DNA of 62,150 nt from Roseicella sp. DB1501 (GTDB lineage Bacteria; Pseudomonadota; Alphaproteobacteria; Acetobacterales; Acetobacteraceae), in NCBI RefSeq assembly GCF_013112485.1, contig NZ_JABFHG010000021.1, positions 1 through 62,150 of the forward strand. The letters are read 5' to 3'. Position 1 is the stretch's first letter. Every line of letters begins with the position of its first letter. The notes beneath the pieces were generated by a model, which was not told the DNA's origin, did not search any database, and was given only the letters and a program-made list of their open reading frames with translations. A program made the translations under genes and the position numbers. This document shows, piece by piece, positions 42,433 through 51,281 of this stretch.

Positions 42433-44313
42433 GTGGCCGACGAGGCGATTCGGATGAGCCAGGTGGTGGGCGTGTTCGGCCCCGGGGCAATGCTCGATCT
42501 GCCGGAGCGCTCGGTGGTGGTGGGCGGCCTCGACCGCTGGGATATGCATGCGCCGGGCGCCTTTCGCACGATCGAGGAGCCGCGGCTCGCGCGCCTCCTC
42601 TATCAGCGGCTTGCGGGCGACCCGCGGCTCGGCGTGGATCGGCCGCCCGACCTCCGGACGCCACCGGTGGACCCGAACGATAAGCGGGTGACGCGGCCGC
42701 CCGCCATCGAGGCGCCGGTCTTCCCCGAATGGTTCGTGTGCGACACCGTCGAGGGCGATGCGCCGGGGCGGCGGCGCCTCGTGCGGTTCGGCGACCTGAA
42801 GCCGCCGGCGCGGAAGGAGCACGTCGCCGACGACGGCAGGCGCCGCCGCGCCTCGCCGGTGCGCTTCGTGTGCGGCTGCACGAAGGGCCACCTGCAGGAT
42901 ATCGAGTGGCGGCGCATCCTTCACGGCGACGGCACGGTCTGCCGCGAGCAGATGTGGCTCGTGGACGCCGGCACAAGCGCCGACCCACGGGATACGCGGG
43001 TCGTCTGCGACTGCGGCCGGTCACTCACCCTGGAGGAGCTGTTCCAGCCGGGCCGGCTCGGGCCGTGCCGGGGCGAGCGGCCCTGGATCGGCGACCGTGA
43101 CCCCATGCCGTGCGACGCGCCGAAGGGTCTGAACCTGCTCACGCGGAGCGCCACCAACACTTACTTCCCGCAGGTCGCGACGGTGATCTCGCTGCCGCCG
43201 TCGGAGGATGAGCTGTCGCGCCGGATCGAGCAGCACTGGTCCGTCCTGCAGAAGGCCAAGAGCGCCGACTGGCTCGACATCGCGCGCGAAGCGAACGCCG
43301 CCGTCGGCGCGGCGCTTGAGGGTTTCACCAACGAGGAGGTCTTTGCGCGCATCCAGGCAATGGCGGCGGGCGCAGGCGGTACGGACCAGGCGAAGGACCC
43401 GCGGCTCGCGGAGTTCGAGCTGTTCTCGAGCGGCCGGCCGCTGATCGGCGAGAACTCGTCGCGCGCGCTTCTGCACGCCGAGACCCTGGAGCGGCGGCGG
43501 TGGGACTCCGAGGGCGCACCCGAGCTGCGCGGCATCGGCTCGCTCGTGGCGGTGCACCGCCTGCGCGAGGTGTCCTGCCTGTACGGTTTCACGCGCTTCG
43601 AGCCCGCGGCGCTCGCCAACGACGACCTCGAGGATGTCGGGCTCGCGGTGGAGGGCGCACCGCTCGGGCGCAGCCCGAGCTGGCTGCCGGCTATGGAGAG
43701 CTTCGGGGAGGGGTTCTTCCTCACCTTCGACCCGGACGCCCTGGCCGCCTGGCTCGCGCGGCCCGCGCTGCGCGACCGGGCACGGGCGCTCGAGGCCGGT
43801 GTGTCGGCGTGGGAGCGCGCGCGCCGGCAGCGGGGCCTCCAGGCGGACCGCGCCACGCTTGGCGAGCGCGTGCGGCCGGAGTACGTCATGGCCCACAGCC
43901 TCGCGCACGCGCTGATGACGGAGGTGGCGCTCGACTGCGGCTACCCCGCCAGCGCGCTGAAGGAGCGTATCTACGTGCCGCCGCGCTGCGCGGATGGCAG
44001 GCCGCAGGCCGGCGTGCTCGTCTACACGGCCAGCGCCGGCATGCAGGGAACGCTCGGCGGGCTCGTCGAGGTGACGGGGCGCTTCGCGCGCGTGCTGCGG
44101 GCCGCACTGGAGCGGCTGGGGCTGTGCTCGGGCGACCCCGTCTGCGCCGACCACGAGCCGGGCGCGGCCGACGAAGACCGCGCGCTGCACGGCGCCGCCT
44201 GCCACGGCTGCCTCCTCGTCGCGGAGACGAGCTGCGAGGCGCGCAACCTCCACCTCGACCGGGCCCTGCTCGTCGACACGGTCGGGCCCGAGGGTGCTGG
44301 TTTCTTCGCATAA
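42433..44313 (+). CDS. drmB: DISARM DrmB (DUF1998 protein)
   Basis: 626-aa protein with the C-terminal DUF1998 domain: MAHSLAHALMTEVALDCGY, VLVYTASAGMQGTLGGLVE and the Zn-binding end CADHEP...CHGCLLVAETSC. N-terminal RMSQVVGVFGPGAMLDL is typical for DrmB, and CGCTKGHLQDIEW forms another Cys-rich element. It partners DrmA in the DISARM core. It starts (GTG) 12 bases after drmA. In standard class 1 loci the next gene is drmC, which is absent here. Confidence 0.9.
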   Translation: MADEAIRMSQVVGVFGPGAMLDLPERSVVVGGLDRWDMHAPGAFRTIEEPRLARLLYQRLAGDPRLGVDRPPDLRTPPVDPNDKRVTRPPAIEAPVFPEWFVCDTVEGDAPGRRRLVRFGDLKPPARKEHVADDGRRRRASPVRFVCGCTKGHLQDIEWRRILHGDGTVCREQMWLVDAGTSADPRDTRVVCDCGRSLTLEELFQPGRLGPCRGERPWIGDRDPMPCDAPKGLNLLTRSATNTYFPQVATVISLPPSEDELSRRIEQHWSVLQKAKSADWLDIAREANAAVGAALEGFTNEEVFARIQAMAAGAGGTDQAKDPRLAEFELFSSGRPLIGENSSRALLHAETLERRRWDSEGAPELRGIGSLVAVHRLREVSCLYGFTRFEPAALANDDLEDVGLAVEGAPLGRSPSWLPAMESFGEGFFLTFDPDALAAWLARPALRDRARALEAGVSAWERARRQRGLQADRATLGERVRPEYVMAHSLAHALMTEVALDCGYPASALKERIYVPPRCADGRPQAGVLVYTASAGMQGTLGGLVEVTGRFARVLRAALERLGLCSGDPVCADHEPGAADEDRALHGAACHGCLLVAETSCEARNLHLDRALLVDTVGPEGAGFFA

Positions 44314-44452
44314 CGGAGCGCATCCCAGCACGGGGGTAGGTCGGCCTTGGCCTGCTGGCAGCATCCGTGTGGAAATTGTGGAAATTCATGCAGGAGCAAT
44401 ACCTGCAGCGAGTTCGAGCTGAAATGAATAAGGTATTGGCGATCCACGCACC
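44314..44452 (+). promoter_or_regulatory. Spacer with repeats ahead of the SIR2-APAZ/pAgo pair
   Basis: 139 bases, less GC-rich than the coding flanks. It has a tandem 9-bp repeat GTGGAAATT (44369-44377 and 44378-44386) and an inverted repeat CAATACC (44397-44403) / GGTATTG (44432-44438). The gap breaks the tight spacing of the drm genes, so the pAgo pair probably has its own promoter. Confidence 0.5.
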
Positions 44453-47230
44453 ATGACCATCCAGATTACTACGCCGGGACGCCTCCGCTCGCTTCTTATG
44501 GACAGCCACGACCCTGTCCTTCTGCTAGGTGCGGGCGCTTCCATTACCTCAGGCGTGCCGGCTGCAGCGGAAACGGTCGAGAGGATCGCGCGCTGGGCTT
44601 GGTGCAAGGAGCACGGCCGGCATCCCGATGACATTACCATAAGGCGGTCGGACTATTGGCCCTGGCTAACCGCCCAGTCCTGGTTCCGCACCGACCAGCC
44701 GTTGGCCGACCTGTATCCCAATGCTGTTCTTCGTCTGCTTGGCGTGAAGCGGGATCGTCGTGAATTTTTTGAGCGGCTCATCAACCCGGGCGTCGCGCCG
44801 TCGCGCGGCTACAACGCACTCACACAGATCCTGCACCAGGGTTGGATATCCACCGTCCTGACGACGAACTTCGACCGCTGTCTGGAGCGGGCCGCTATCC
44901 TGAACAACAGGCCGCACCGCCTTATCAGCATCAGTACACCTGACGACTACATCAGATTCAGCTCGGCGCCCCAGGACCCCCAGCTCATCTACCTGCATGG
45001 ATCAGTCCAGCACTACAGCGACAAGAACCTGACGGACGAGATCCAGTCGCTCGATGCTCCCCTGGCCGACCGTCTGAAGCCACTGCTCCGCGATCACCCC
45101 GTCATCGTCGTGGGGTACCGCGGTGCCGAACCGTCCGTGATGAACGATCTGTTCCTCGCGCAGGCTGTGTCAGGGACCGCTTACCTCCAGGGTATCTATT
45201 GGTGCGTGCGACGCGCGGAGGGGGACGCCTCTCTCTCGCCGCTGGTCAGCCAGCTCGCGCAGCTGATTGGGACGAACTTCCAGCTCGTTCCCATCTCGGG
45301 GTTCGACGACCTCTTCGAGAAGGACCTGCTGGCCAGCATGATCGCCGCCGGAGCGGCGCCAACCCGTCGGCCATCGGGTTTCACAGTCAGCGGTATGCCG
45401 GCCGACATGCGGCCGCTACAACACCTCCCGGCTTCCGGCCTCGAACGGCCTCTGCTGCAGGCGCGACTTCGGCAGTACGCGGCGCGGACGGACCTCTGGC
45501 ATCCCCGCGAAGCGGACGATACATGGATTGATCAGATGACACACCGGCTGGACCTCGTTCGTCCAATCGGCGATCTGGTGGTGCCGACACTGGGAGGTTG
45601 GCTCCTGTTCTCGCGGAATCCCACCGAGCAGTACCCCCAGGCCCGGGTCGAGTTCCATGCGCGCGGGCCTGCGCGCTGGCTGTGGAGCCGCTTCGGCGAG
45701 GACGTCGAGCTCGAGCCCACTCAGCAAGACGACGAGTTTTTCGTGCGGCGGACGATCACGGGGAACCTGTGGAGCCAGCTCGATGAGCTGACCGACCTTC
45801 TCGCGCTGGTCAACTTCCAGTTCCGCCTTAAGGCCGAAGTCTCTCGCACCGTCAATGCCTACAACGCCCTTGCGGTCAAGGAGATGATCGTAAACGCGAT
45901 CGTCCACCGGGACTACGAGCGCGACGAGCCCGTGGAGGTCGTTGTCGAACCGCGCGCTATCACCGTTACCAGCCCGGGCGGCTTGGTTGAGGAGATTGCC
46001 GCACAGGTCGGCGCGCGATCCCTGCAGGAGGCCATTGCCGAGCGAAGCGGACCTATCAAGGGCTACCGCAATCCGGCGATCTCGGACCTGTTCTATGGCG
46101 GCGGGCAGATGGACCGCCGCGGCTCCGGTCTATCCGATATGGTCGTGCTGACGGCGAACAACAATGCTTCGGTCTCATTCGGACCCACGGCTGGGAATCG
46201 GCAGTTCGTCGTGCGCATGGAGGCGCGCCCAGAGGCCGTGGACGAGATCACCAATACTGCTTTGCCCACGACGGAGGAGACGGTCCGCTACGCATCCAAC
46301 CTCGTGCCGATCGAGGTCATGCCCGCGAGGGTCTGGCACGCCGGCACCAGCGCGAGGTCCAACCGCTCGTTTTTCCAGGCGGCGTCCGGCCTCGCCGCGC
46401 CCTCGGGGCACGTGAGCGACGGGCGCTTCTACTCCTTCTACGACCTTGAGACACTCGCCGAGGAGATGGTGACGCCATTCGATCCAGGCGACGTCGAGGC
46501 GCTGGACTTGGCGGAGCTCCTCGATCAGCCCGGCGGCGAGGCAATCGTCTTGAAGCTGCTTCACGATGCGCTATCCGAGCACTTCCGGGCGAAAGGACTG
46601 CAGGTCGAGCATGATCGGCGCCGGGCATACTTCGCCCGCGGGAACGAGCCGGAGCTGAAGCTAAGCTACCGTGGACGCTTGAGGCGCGCGACCCGCACGG
46701 TGGTGAAGGCCAGGACCAAACGGGACTCCAACGACGTCGCATACTATGAGCACGAGGCGGTCAGCTTCTCGGCCATGCGGTTCGGGACGGACTGGGCGGT
46801 TATCCTGACGCCCGGCTACGCCTTCACCCGCGACGGTGTGCGGAAGCCGATCAGCCGCGAGAGGACAAACTCGCTGTCCACGCGGAGGGCCGCACGCGAT
46901 TTCAACCCGAGTGTGCTACAAGACGTTTCCTTCTGGCTCGCGGTCCTGTCCGGCGAGGCGGACGGGCTCTTTGCGCTGGAGCACAGCAAACGGAACGATC
47001 TCGCCCGCTTCGCGCAGCCCGTAGTCCTATCTCACAGGTTGCCCACCATTTCTTTGAACGTATCTTCGTTCGGCGATGCTTCGCTCAGCGAAGCGGAGAT
47101 CGATGACGACCTGATGCGGCTGGACGCAGAGCTCGAGGAACTCGCGTCGCAGCCCGATGACGGCAATGGCGACGTCGGTTCTGCCCTGCCCGGTTCTGGC
47201 GAGAGGGTGGTGGAGCCTGACTATGATTGA
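44453..47230 (+). CDS. SIR2 - RecG/HATPase-like - APAZ protein, partner of short Argonaute
   Basis: 925-aa multidomain protein. N-terminal SIR2 NADase domain (about 15-300): GAGAS at 26-30, TTNFD at 137-141 (N139) and YLHGS with His182, the NAD-binding and catalytic set. Middle (about 360-600): a Schlafen-AlbA/RecG C-terminal HATPase_c_4-like region, LLFSRNPTEQYPQARVEF then VKEMIVNAIVHRDYE (N481) and YGGGQMDRRGSG. C-terminal ~290 residues resemble the APAZ domain, with SRERTNSLSTRRAARDF and FWLAVLSG. In short pAgo systems SIR2-APAZ binds the Argonaute and depletes NAD when guide-target recognition occurs, killing the infected or plasmid-invaded cell. Stop overlaps the next start by 8 bases. 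Confidence 0.82.
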   Translation: MTIQITTPGRLRSLLMDSHDPVLLLGAGASITSGVPAAAETVERIARWAWCKEHGRHPDDITIRRSDYWPWLTAQSWFRTDQPLADLYPNAVLRLLGVKRDRREFFERLINPGVAPSRGYNALTQILHQGWISTVLTTNFDRCLERAAILNNRPHRLISISTPDDYIRFSSAPQDPQLIYLHGSVQHYSDKNLTDEIQSLDAPLADRLKPLLRDHPVIVVGYRGAEPSVMNDLFLAQAVSGTAYLQGIYWCVRRAEGDASLSPLVSQLAQLIGTNFQLVPISGFDDLFEKDLLASMIAAGAAPTRRPSGFTVSGMPADMRPLQHLPASGLERPLLQARLRQYAARTDLWHPREADDTWIDQMTHRLDLVRPIGDLVVPTLGGWLLFSRNPTEQYPQARVEFHARGPARWLWSRFGEDVELEPTQQDDEFFVRRTITGNLWSQLDELTDLLALVNFQFRLKAEVSRTVNAYNALAVKEMIVNAIVHRDYERDEPVEVVVEPRAITVTSPGGLVEEIAAQVGARSLQEAIAERSGPIKGYRNPAISDLFYGGGQMDRRGSGLSDMVVLTANNNASVSFGPTAGNRQFVVRMEARPEAVDEITNTALPTTEETVRYASNLVPIEVMPARVWHAGTSARSNRSFFQAASGLAAPSGHVSDGRFYSFYDLETLAEEMVTPFDPGDVEALDLAELLDQPGGEAIVLKLLHDALSEHFRAKGLQVEHDRRRAYFARGNEPELKLSYRGRLRRATRTVVKARTKRDSNDVAYYEHEAVSFSAMRFGTDWAVILTPGYAFTRDGVRKPISRERTNSLSTRRAARDFNPSVLQDVSFWLAVLSGEADGLFALEHSKRNDLARFAQPVVLSHRLPTISLNVSSFGDASLSEAEIDDDLMRLDAELEELASQPDDGNGDVGSALPGSGERVVEPDYD

Positions 47231-48719
47231 CTTGTCGATCCTCGAACTGCCACCCCCGAAGCTGCAGTTTGGTGGCGCAAGTGCCCACAGCGACCCGAAG
47301 GCCGGCCTCCTCGCGGCCGGTCCCTTCGACCTGCGCTTCGGCTCTGCCAGGAAGGACCATGTCCACATTGGCATCGTTGGGACCGACGAGCAGGTGGCAG
47401 CGGTCGCTGGCTGGCTTGAGAGATGCAGCCAGGCGATCCCCGTGCTGGGCGATCCTAGTCCGCTGAAGAGGCCATTCCCCGGGTTTGAAGATGCCTTCCA
47501 TAAAAGGCTTGTCTCACCACTCGGCTCGCGAATACGCCTCTCGACGGAGAAGGAGTTTGGTCTCTCTCGAGCGCTCGACGGCGAGCCGTACGAATGCTTC
47601 CAGCGTGTCGTCGACCTGTACTCCGAAGCGCATGCACGGCTCGCATTGAGGGACCTCCACCGCCCTGACATCGTGTTGATGTGTATCCCGGATGAGGTGC
47701 TGGCGAAGGTGAGCGCCGTCGAGCGCAAAGCGACCGAGGTGGAACGTCAGGGCGCAAAAGACATCCGACGCGCGCGCGCCGGCAACCAACTAGATCTGTT
47801 CGACGTCCTCGATGAGGTGGAACAGACGCCGGAAGACTTCCTAAGACGCGACCTTCGCCTTGCTCTGAAGGCCAAGGCCCTCCGTCTACGGTTGCCGATC
47901 CAGATCGTCACGAATGCCCTAATCCACGACACGCCCCGTAACCAGGATCCAGCGACACGGGCGTGGAACTTCTCGGTCGGGCTGTACTACAAGGCAGGAG
48001 GCGTTCCCTGGCGCCTCCCCCCGCGAGGTCCGGACACGTGTTTCGTCGGGATTAGCTTCCACCATTTCCGGACCACGAAGCGGGCGATCGTGCGTTCGAG
48101 CCTCGCCCAAGCGTTCTCCAGCGATGGTGAGGGTTTCGCGATCCGGGGTGGGGGAGTCCCAGTCGAGCCAGGCCAAACACGTAACCTGCACCTCTCGCAG
48201 CAGCAGGCGTTCGATTTGGCACGGGATGTCTTGAAAGAGTACGAGCTTCGCACGGGCGGAGCGCCGCTAAGGGTAGTGCTGCACAAGACGTCGCACTTCG
48301 ACGACGCCGAACTCGCAGGCTTTCAGACGGCCCTGAAGGACATCCCTGTGGTCTCGATGGTGACGTTGGTCCCCAGCCTCTTCCGCCTGCTTCGCTACGG
48401 CGCGTATCCGCCGAAGGTCGGGACCCTATGCACCGTGAATGGCGACAGGTCCTTCCTCTTCACGTCCGGCTTCATGCCCGAACTCGGGACCTATCCCGGT
48501 CCGCACGTGCCGCAGCCGTTTGAGGTGCGGTGCTGCGGATCCGAGAACGCCGTAGCAGCAGCACAAGATGTGCTCAATCTGACAAGGATGAACTGGAACA
48601 CCGCCGAGATTAAGGGGAAGTGGCCTGTCTCTCTGTCGTTCGCCCGAAGGGTGGGCGGCATTCTGGATGAGTATGGCGACGACGACCTAGTCGAAACTTC
48701 CTTCCGGTACTTCGTATAA
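47223..48719 (+). CDS. pago: Short prokaryotic Argonaute (MID-PIWI)
   Basis: 498-aa protein with the size and layout of short pAgos: a MID domain containing LRLPIQIVTNALIHD and a PIWI domain opening with TCFVGISFHHF. Later PIWI segments are LRVVLHKTSHFDDAELAGF and VGTLCTVNGDRSFLFTSGF. No PAZ or N domain. The positions that carry the DEDX tetrad in active Argonautes do not show it (GISF in place of an Asp strand), so it should bind guides and targets without cutting. ATG 47223 overlaps the SIR2-APAZ stop, the usual coupled arrangement. Longer in-frame starts would lie deep in the partner gene. Confidence 0.87.
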   Translation: MIDLSILELPPPKLQFGGASAHSDPKAGLLAAGPFDLRFGSARKDHVHIGIVGTDEQVAAVAGWLERCSQAIPVLGDPSPLKRPFPGFEDAFHKRLVSPLGSRIRLSTEKEFGLSRALDGEPYECFQRVVDLYSEAHARLALRDLHRPDIVLMCIPDEVLAKVSAVERKATEVERQGAKDIRRARAGNQLDLFDVLDEVEQTPEDFLRRDLRLALKAKALRLRLPIQIVTNALIHDTPRNQDPATRAWNFSVGLYYKAGGVPWRLPPRGPDTCFVGISFHHFRTTKRAIVRSSLAQAFSSDGEGFAIRGGGVPVEPGQTRNLHLSQQQAFDLARDVLKEYELRTGGAPLRVVLHKTSHFDDAELAGFQTALKDIPVVSMVTLVPSLFRLLRYGAYPPKVGTLCTVNGDRSFLFTSGFMPELGTYPGPHVPQPFEVRCCGSENAVAAAQDVLNLTRMNWNTAEIKGKWPVSLSFARRVGGILDEYGDDDLVETSFRYFV

Positions 48720-48817
48720 CGGCAGTTCAGGTTGCTTGCAGGACATGGTGCTTGCAGTGCAAGTCGGTGCGGACTCCTGCGCGCCGTCGCCTTCGCTTCC
48801 CCGCCTTCATGCTAATA
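48720..48817. promoter_or_regulatory. Short spacer with CTTGCA half-sites after the pAgo gene
   Basis: Contains GCTTGCA (48734-48740) and the palindrome CTTGCA-G-TGCAAG (48751-48763). The same half-site builds the operator in front of the XRE gene at 37243-37275. The IS630 insertion lies 54 bases further on. Confidence 0.4.
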
Positions 48818-49985
48818 CCAGCGGCCTCAAATCGTGACCGATGCCCATGATCTGGTTGCGATGGCGGCGATACGTCCTGGCTCGCCCGTAAGGGCGTTCC
48901 AGGCGTCGCAGCAAGCCTGGACGATGGCATCGTAGCTTTCCCAAACCTGGTGGCTGAGATGATTGCCGCGCAGGAACTCCCAGATATTTTCCACCGGATT
49001 GAGCTCAGGTGAGTACGGTGGCAGCGACAGGAGGGTGATGTTGTCGGGGACCCTCAGCTCGCCTCCGGTCTGATGCCAGCCTGCACCGTCGAGGAGGAGA
49101 AGAGCATGTGCGCCGGGAGCGACGTAGCGGCTGATCTCGGTGAGGTGCAGACCCATGGCTTCCGCATTGACCTCAGGCAGGACCAGGGCCGCGCCGATCT
49201 CGCGCATCGGGCAGACGGCGCCGAAGAGATAGGCCCAGGTGTGGCGCTGGTCCTTCAACGCGGGCGGGCGTGAACCTCGCTCTGCCCAGACGTAGGTCAG
49301 CGTGCCCTGCTGGCCGACCCTCGCTTCATCCTGAAACCAGACCTCGATCGGCTTGCCCTTGGCCGTCTCGGGCAGCACGGCTGCGGCGTGCTCGGCGAAG
49401 CGGTTTTAAAAAGCGCCTGCGTCTCCAGATCACTCTTTGGATGCCGCGGGCGGGTGGAGATGCGGGAGAAGTTCAGCTTGCGCAGCAGCTTGCCCACCGT
49501 GCGTTCCGCCAGGCTGACCCCGAACTTCGCGGCGATCTCCCGGCTCAGATCGATGCGCCGCCAGCGAATGACCCCATGTGCCACCAGATCAGGGCCGCGC
49601 CGAACCCACGCGGCCACCTCCGCCTCTTGCGCTGACGTCAGACACGGCGTGCGTCCGGGCGGGCGCCGATCCAACAGGCCAGCCAAGCCCTCCGCATTGT
49701 AACGGTGCACCCAATCACGCAGGGTCTGCCGGTCCATCCCGCACGCCCGTGCCGCCGCCGTCCGCGAGTGGCCCTCCTTCACCAAAGCCAGGGCGAGCAT
49801 CCGGCGTGCCGCATCCGCATCTCGGCTCGCCGTCGCCGCCGCCCGCAACGCTTCCACCGTATGATCGTCGCGTGTGATCGCAACCGCCGCAGGCATCGCG
49901 TCCCCCCGAATCGGTCAGACCCTTAGGGAATCACGCCCGCAGCCGACGCCTTGATCACAGGTGAGTCAGAGCCAAGGGGCGCTGG
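48818..49985 (-). mobile_element. IS630-family insertion sequence
   Basis: 1168-bp element. Ends begin CCAGCG on both sides in inverse orientation, flanked by TA (48816-48817 and 49986-49987), the TA duplication expected for IS630. The inverted repeats are imperfect beyond the first 6 bases. It encodes one transposase split by a frameshift. It separates the defence locus from the integrase island. Confidence 0.82.
48827..49896 (-). pseudogene. IS630 transposase, two frames
   Basis: Upstream frame (to about 49400): HTH_29/Winged-helix part, ALVKEGHSRTAAARACGMD and RTVGKLLRKLNFSR. Downstream frame (48827-49378): DDE catalytic domain with D in WFQDEARVG, D in LLLLDGAGWHQ and E in SPELNPVENIWEFLR. 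The frames join by a -1 step at CTTTTTAAAACC (about 49403-49414). Many IS630 members use programmed -1 shifting, but here the second frame is closed by TAA inside the tract, so a simple slip is less straightforward and the gene may be dead. Confidence 0.8.
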
Positions 49986-50081
49986 TATAACACTAAATAT
50001 AACACTGACGCTGTGCCTGCCAACCGAGGTGCGGGGGTGTCGTTGTCCCGTTTGGTGTGCGTGCAGCGGTAGTCGCCTCTG

Positions 50082-51071
50082 TCATAGGAACTCTTCGCCG
50101 GCGTGATCCTTGAAGAGCTCGCTATTTCGCACGTAGTCGGACAGCACCTGCACGCTCTTGTGCCGGCTAACCTCGCGCATCTTCCAGATGCTCGCCCCGG
50201 CCGCCGCCGCACTGGTCAGGAACCCGGCGCGCAGGGAGTGCGCCGCGAATTCCTCGGCCGAGTAGCCCGCCGCCGCGGCGCGCCGCTTGACGACGAGGGC
50301 GACGGATTGGTCCGTCAGCGCCGAGCGGCCTACCTTACCGTTCGCCACGCTGCGGAACACCGGGCCTTCGGTGATGCCGGCGCGCTCCAGCCAGGCGAGC
50401 AGGTGCGCTACAGGGCGCAGGCGTCGGCCGTCCGGGACGGCAATGATCGCGCCCTTGCCCTCCTGGTCGGTCTTGCCGCGCGCCACGCGCACGCGCAGGC
50501 CGTCCGGAACGCGCTCGAGGTCGGCGACAGTGAGGGCCACCAACTCGGAGCGGCGCAGCGCGCTCGCCATGCCGAAGGCGATGAGGGCGCGGTCGCGCAG
50601 GTCCGCGAGGCTGTCGCCGGTGATGGCGCGCAGCACGGCATGCACGACGTAGCTGTCGGCCGCCGCCTTGCGCGCGGGCGGCGCGACGCGGCTCCGCCGG
50701 ATCCCGGCGAGGACGTCGAGCACGACGGCGCCGCCCTCGGCCTTCTGCGGCGCGACCAGGCCCGCCGCGCGGTGCCAGTGGCCGATGGCGGCGAGCTTCC
50801 TGTTCACCGTCGGCGGCGCGCAGCCGCGGTCCGCCTCGTGCGAGAGATAGACCGCCACCACCGCCGGGCTGGCGGGCAGCGCCTCGTGGCCGCGCGCGCG
50901 GCACCAGCGGGCGAAATCCGCCCAGTCGCGCGCGTACTTCCGCCGGGTGCTCTCGGCCCGCGAGGCGTCACGGTAGCGGCGCGCCGCCTCGACCTCCTTG
51001 CGCGGGAAGCCCGGGACGCCGCCGTCGCCATCCGCGGCCGGGACGAGCGCGCTCTCGTCGCCGTCAGCCAC
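50082..51071 (-). CDS. XerC/D-type tyrosine recombinase (integrase)
   Basis: 329-aa site-specific recombinase. The SAM-like N-terminal domain includes RAESTRRKYARDWADFARW. Catalytic residues are visible as Arg in ASALRRSELVAL, the HxxR box HSLRAGF, His in SRHKSVQVLS and the nucleophile Tyr in LSDYVRNS. A core-like inverted repeat (51116-51147) lies about 45 bases upstream of its start. It could integrate the neighbouring island or resolve plasmid multimers. The position beside an integrase remnant and repeats favours the first. Confidence 0.88.
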   Translation of the reverse strand: MADGDESALVPAADGDGGVPGFPRKEVEAARRYRDASRAESTRRKYARDWADFARWCRARGHEALPASPAVVAVYLSHEADRGCAPPTVNRKLAAIGHWHRAAGLVAPQKAEGGAVVLDVLAGIRRSRVAPPARKAAADSYVVHAVLRAITGDSLADLRDRALIAFGMASALRRSELVALTVADLERVPDGLRVRVARGKTDQEGKGAIIAVPDGRRLRPVAHLLAWLERAGITEGPVFRSVANGKVGRSALTDQSVALVVKRRAAAAGYSAEEFAAHSLRAGFLTSAAAAGASIWKMREVSRHKSVQVLSDYVRNSELFKDHAGEEFL

Positions 51072-51115
51072 GCTTGTTTCCGGCCGCCATGGGACCCCCT
51101 TCCCAGCCTCGATTC

Positions 51116-51161
51116 CAGGTAGCGGGAATCGCGCTTTCCGCTACCTGAGACAGGGTAGCCG
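51116..51161. other. att: Putative recombinase core site, left copy
   Basis: CAGGTAGCGG (51116-51125) and CCGCTACCTG (51138-51147) form a perfect 10-bp inverted repeat with a 12-nt spacer, the look of a tyrosine recombinase core. The right arm continues TGAGACAGGGTAGCCG. Positions 51135-51161 recur at 58214-58240 in the same orientation with 25 of 27 bases identical. Confidence 0.55.
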
Positions 51162-51281
51162 GTCATGAGTCGCCTGTGCAACGGGCGGAGATCGGGAACG
51201 GCACGAACCATCCGGCCCCGCTGCCCGGCCCGGGAGGAGCCCTCATCCTTCCGCTTCGGTGCATCTTTGCCGTGCAGCGGT

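Noticed and set aside
49986-50006. Tandem TATAACACT repeat beside the IS630 end
   Set aside because: Only two copies and one touches the target duplication, so no function is claimed.
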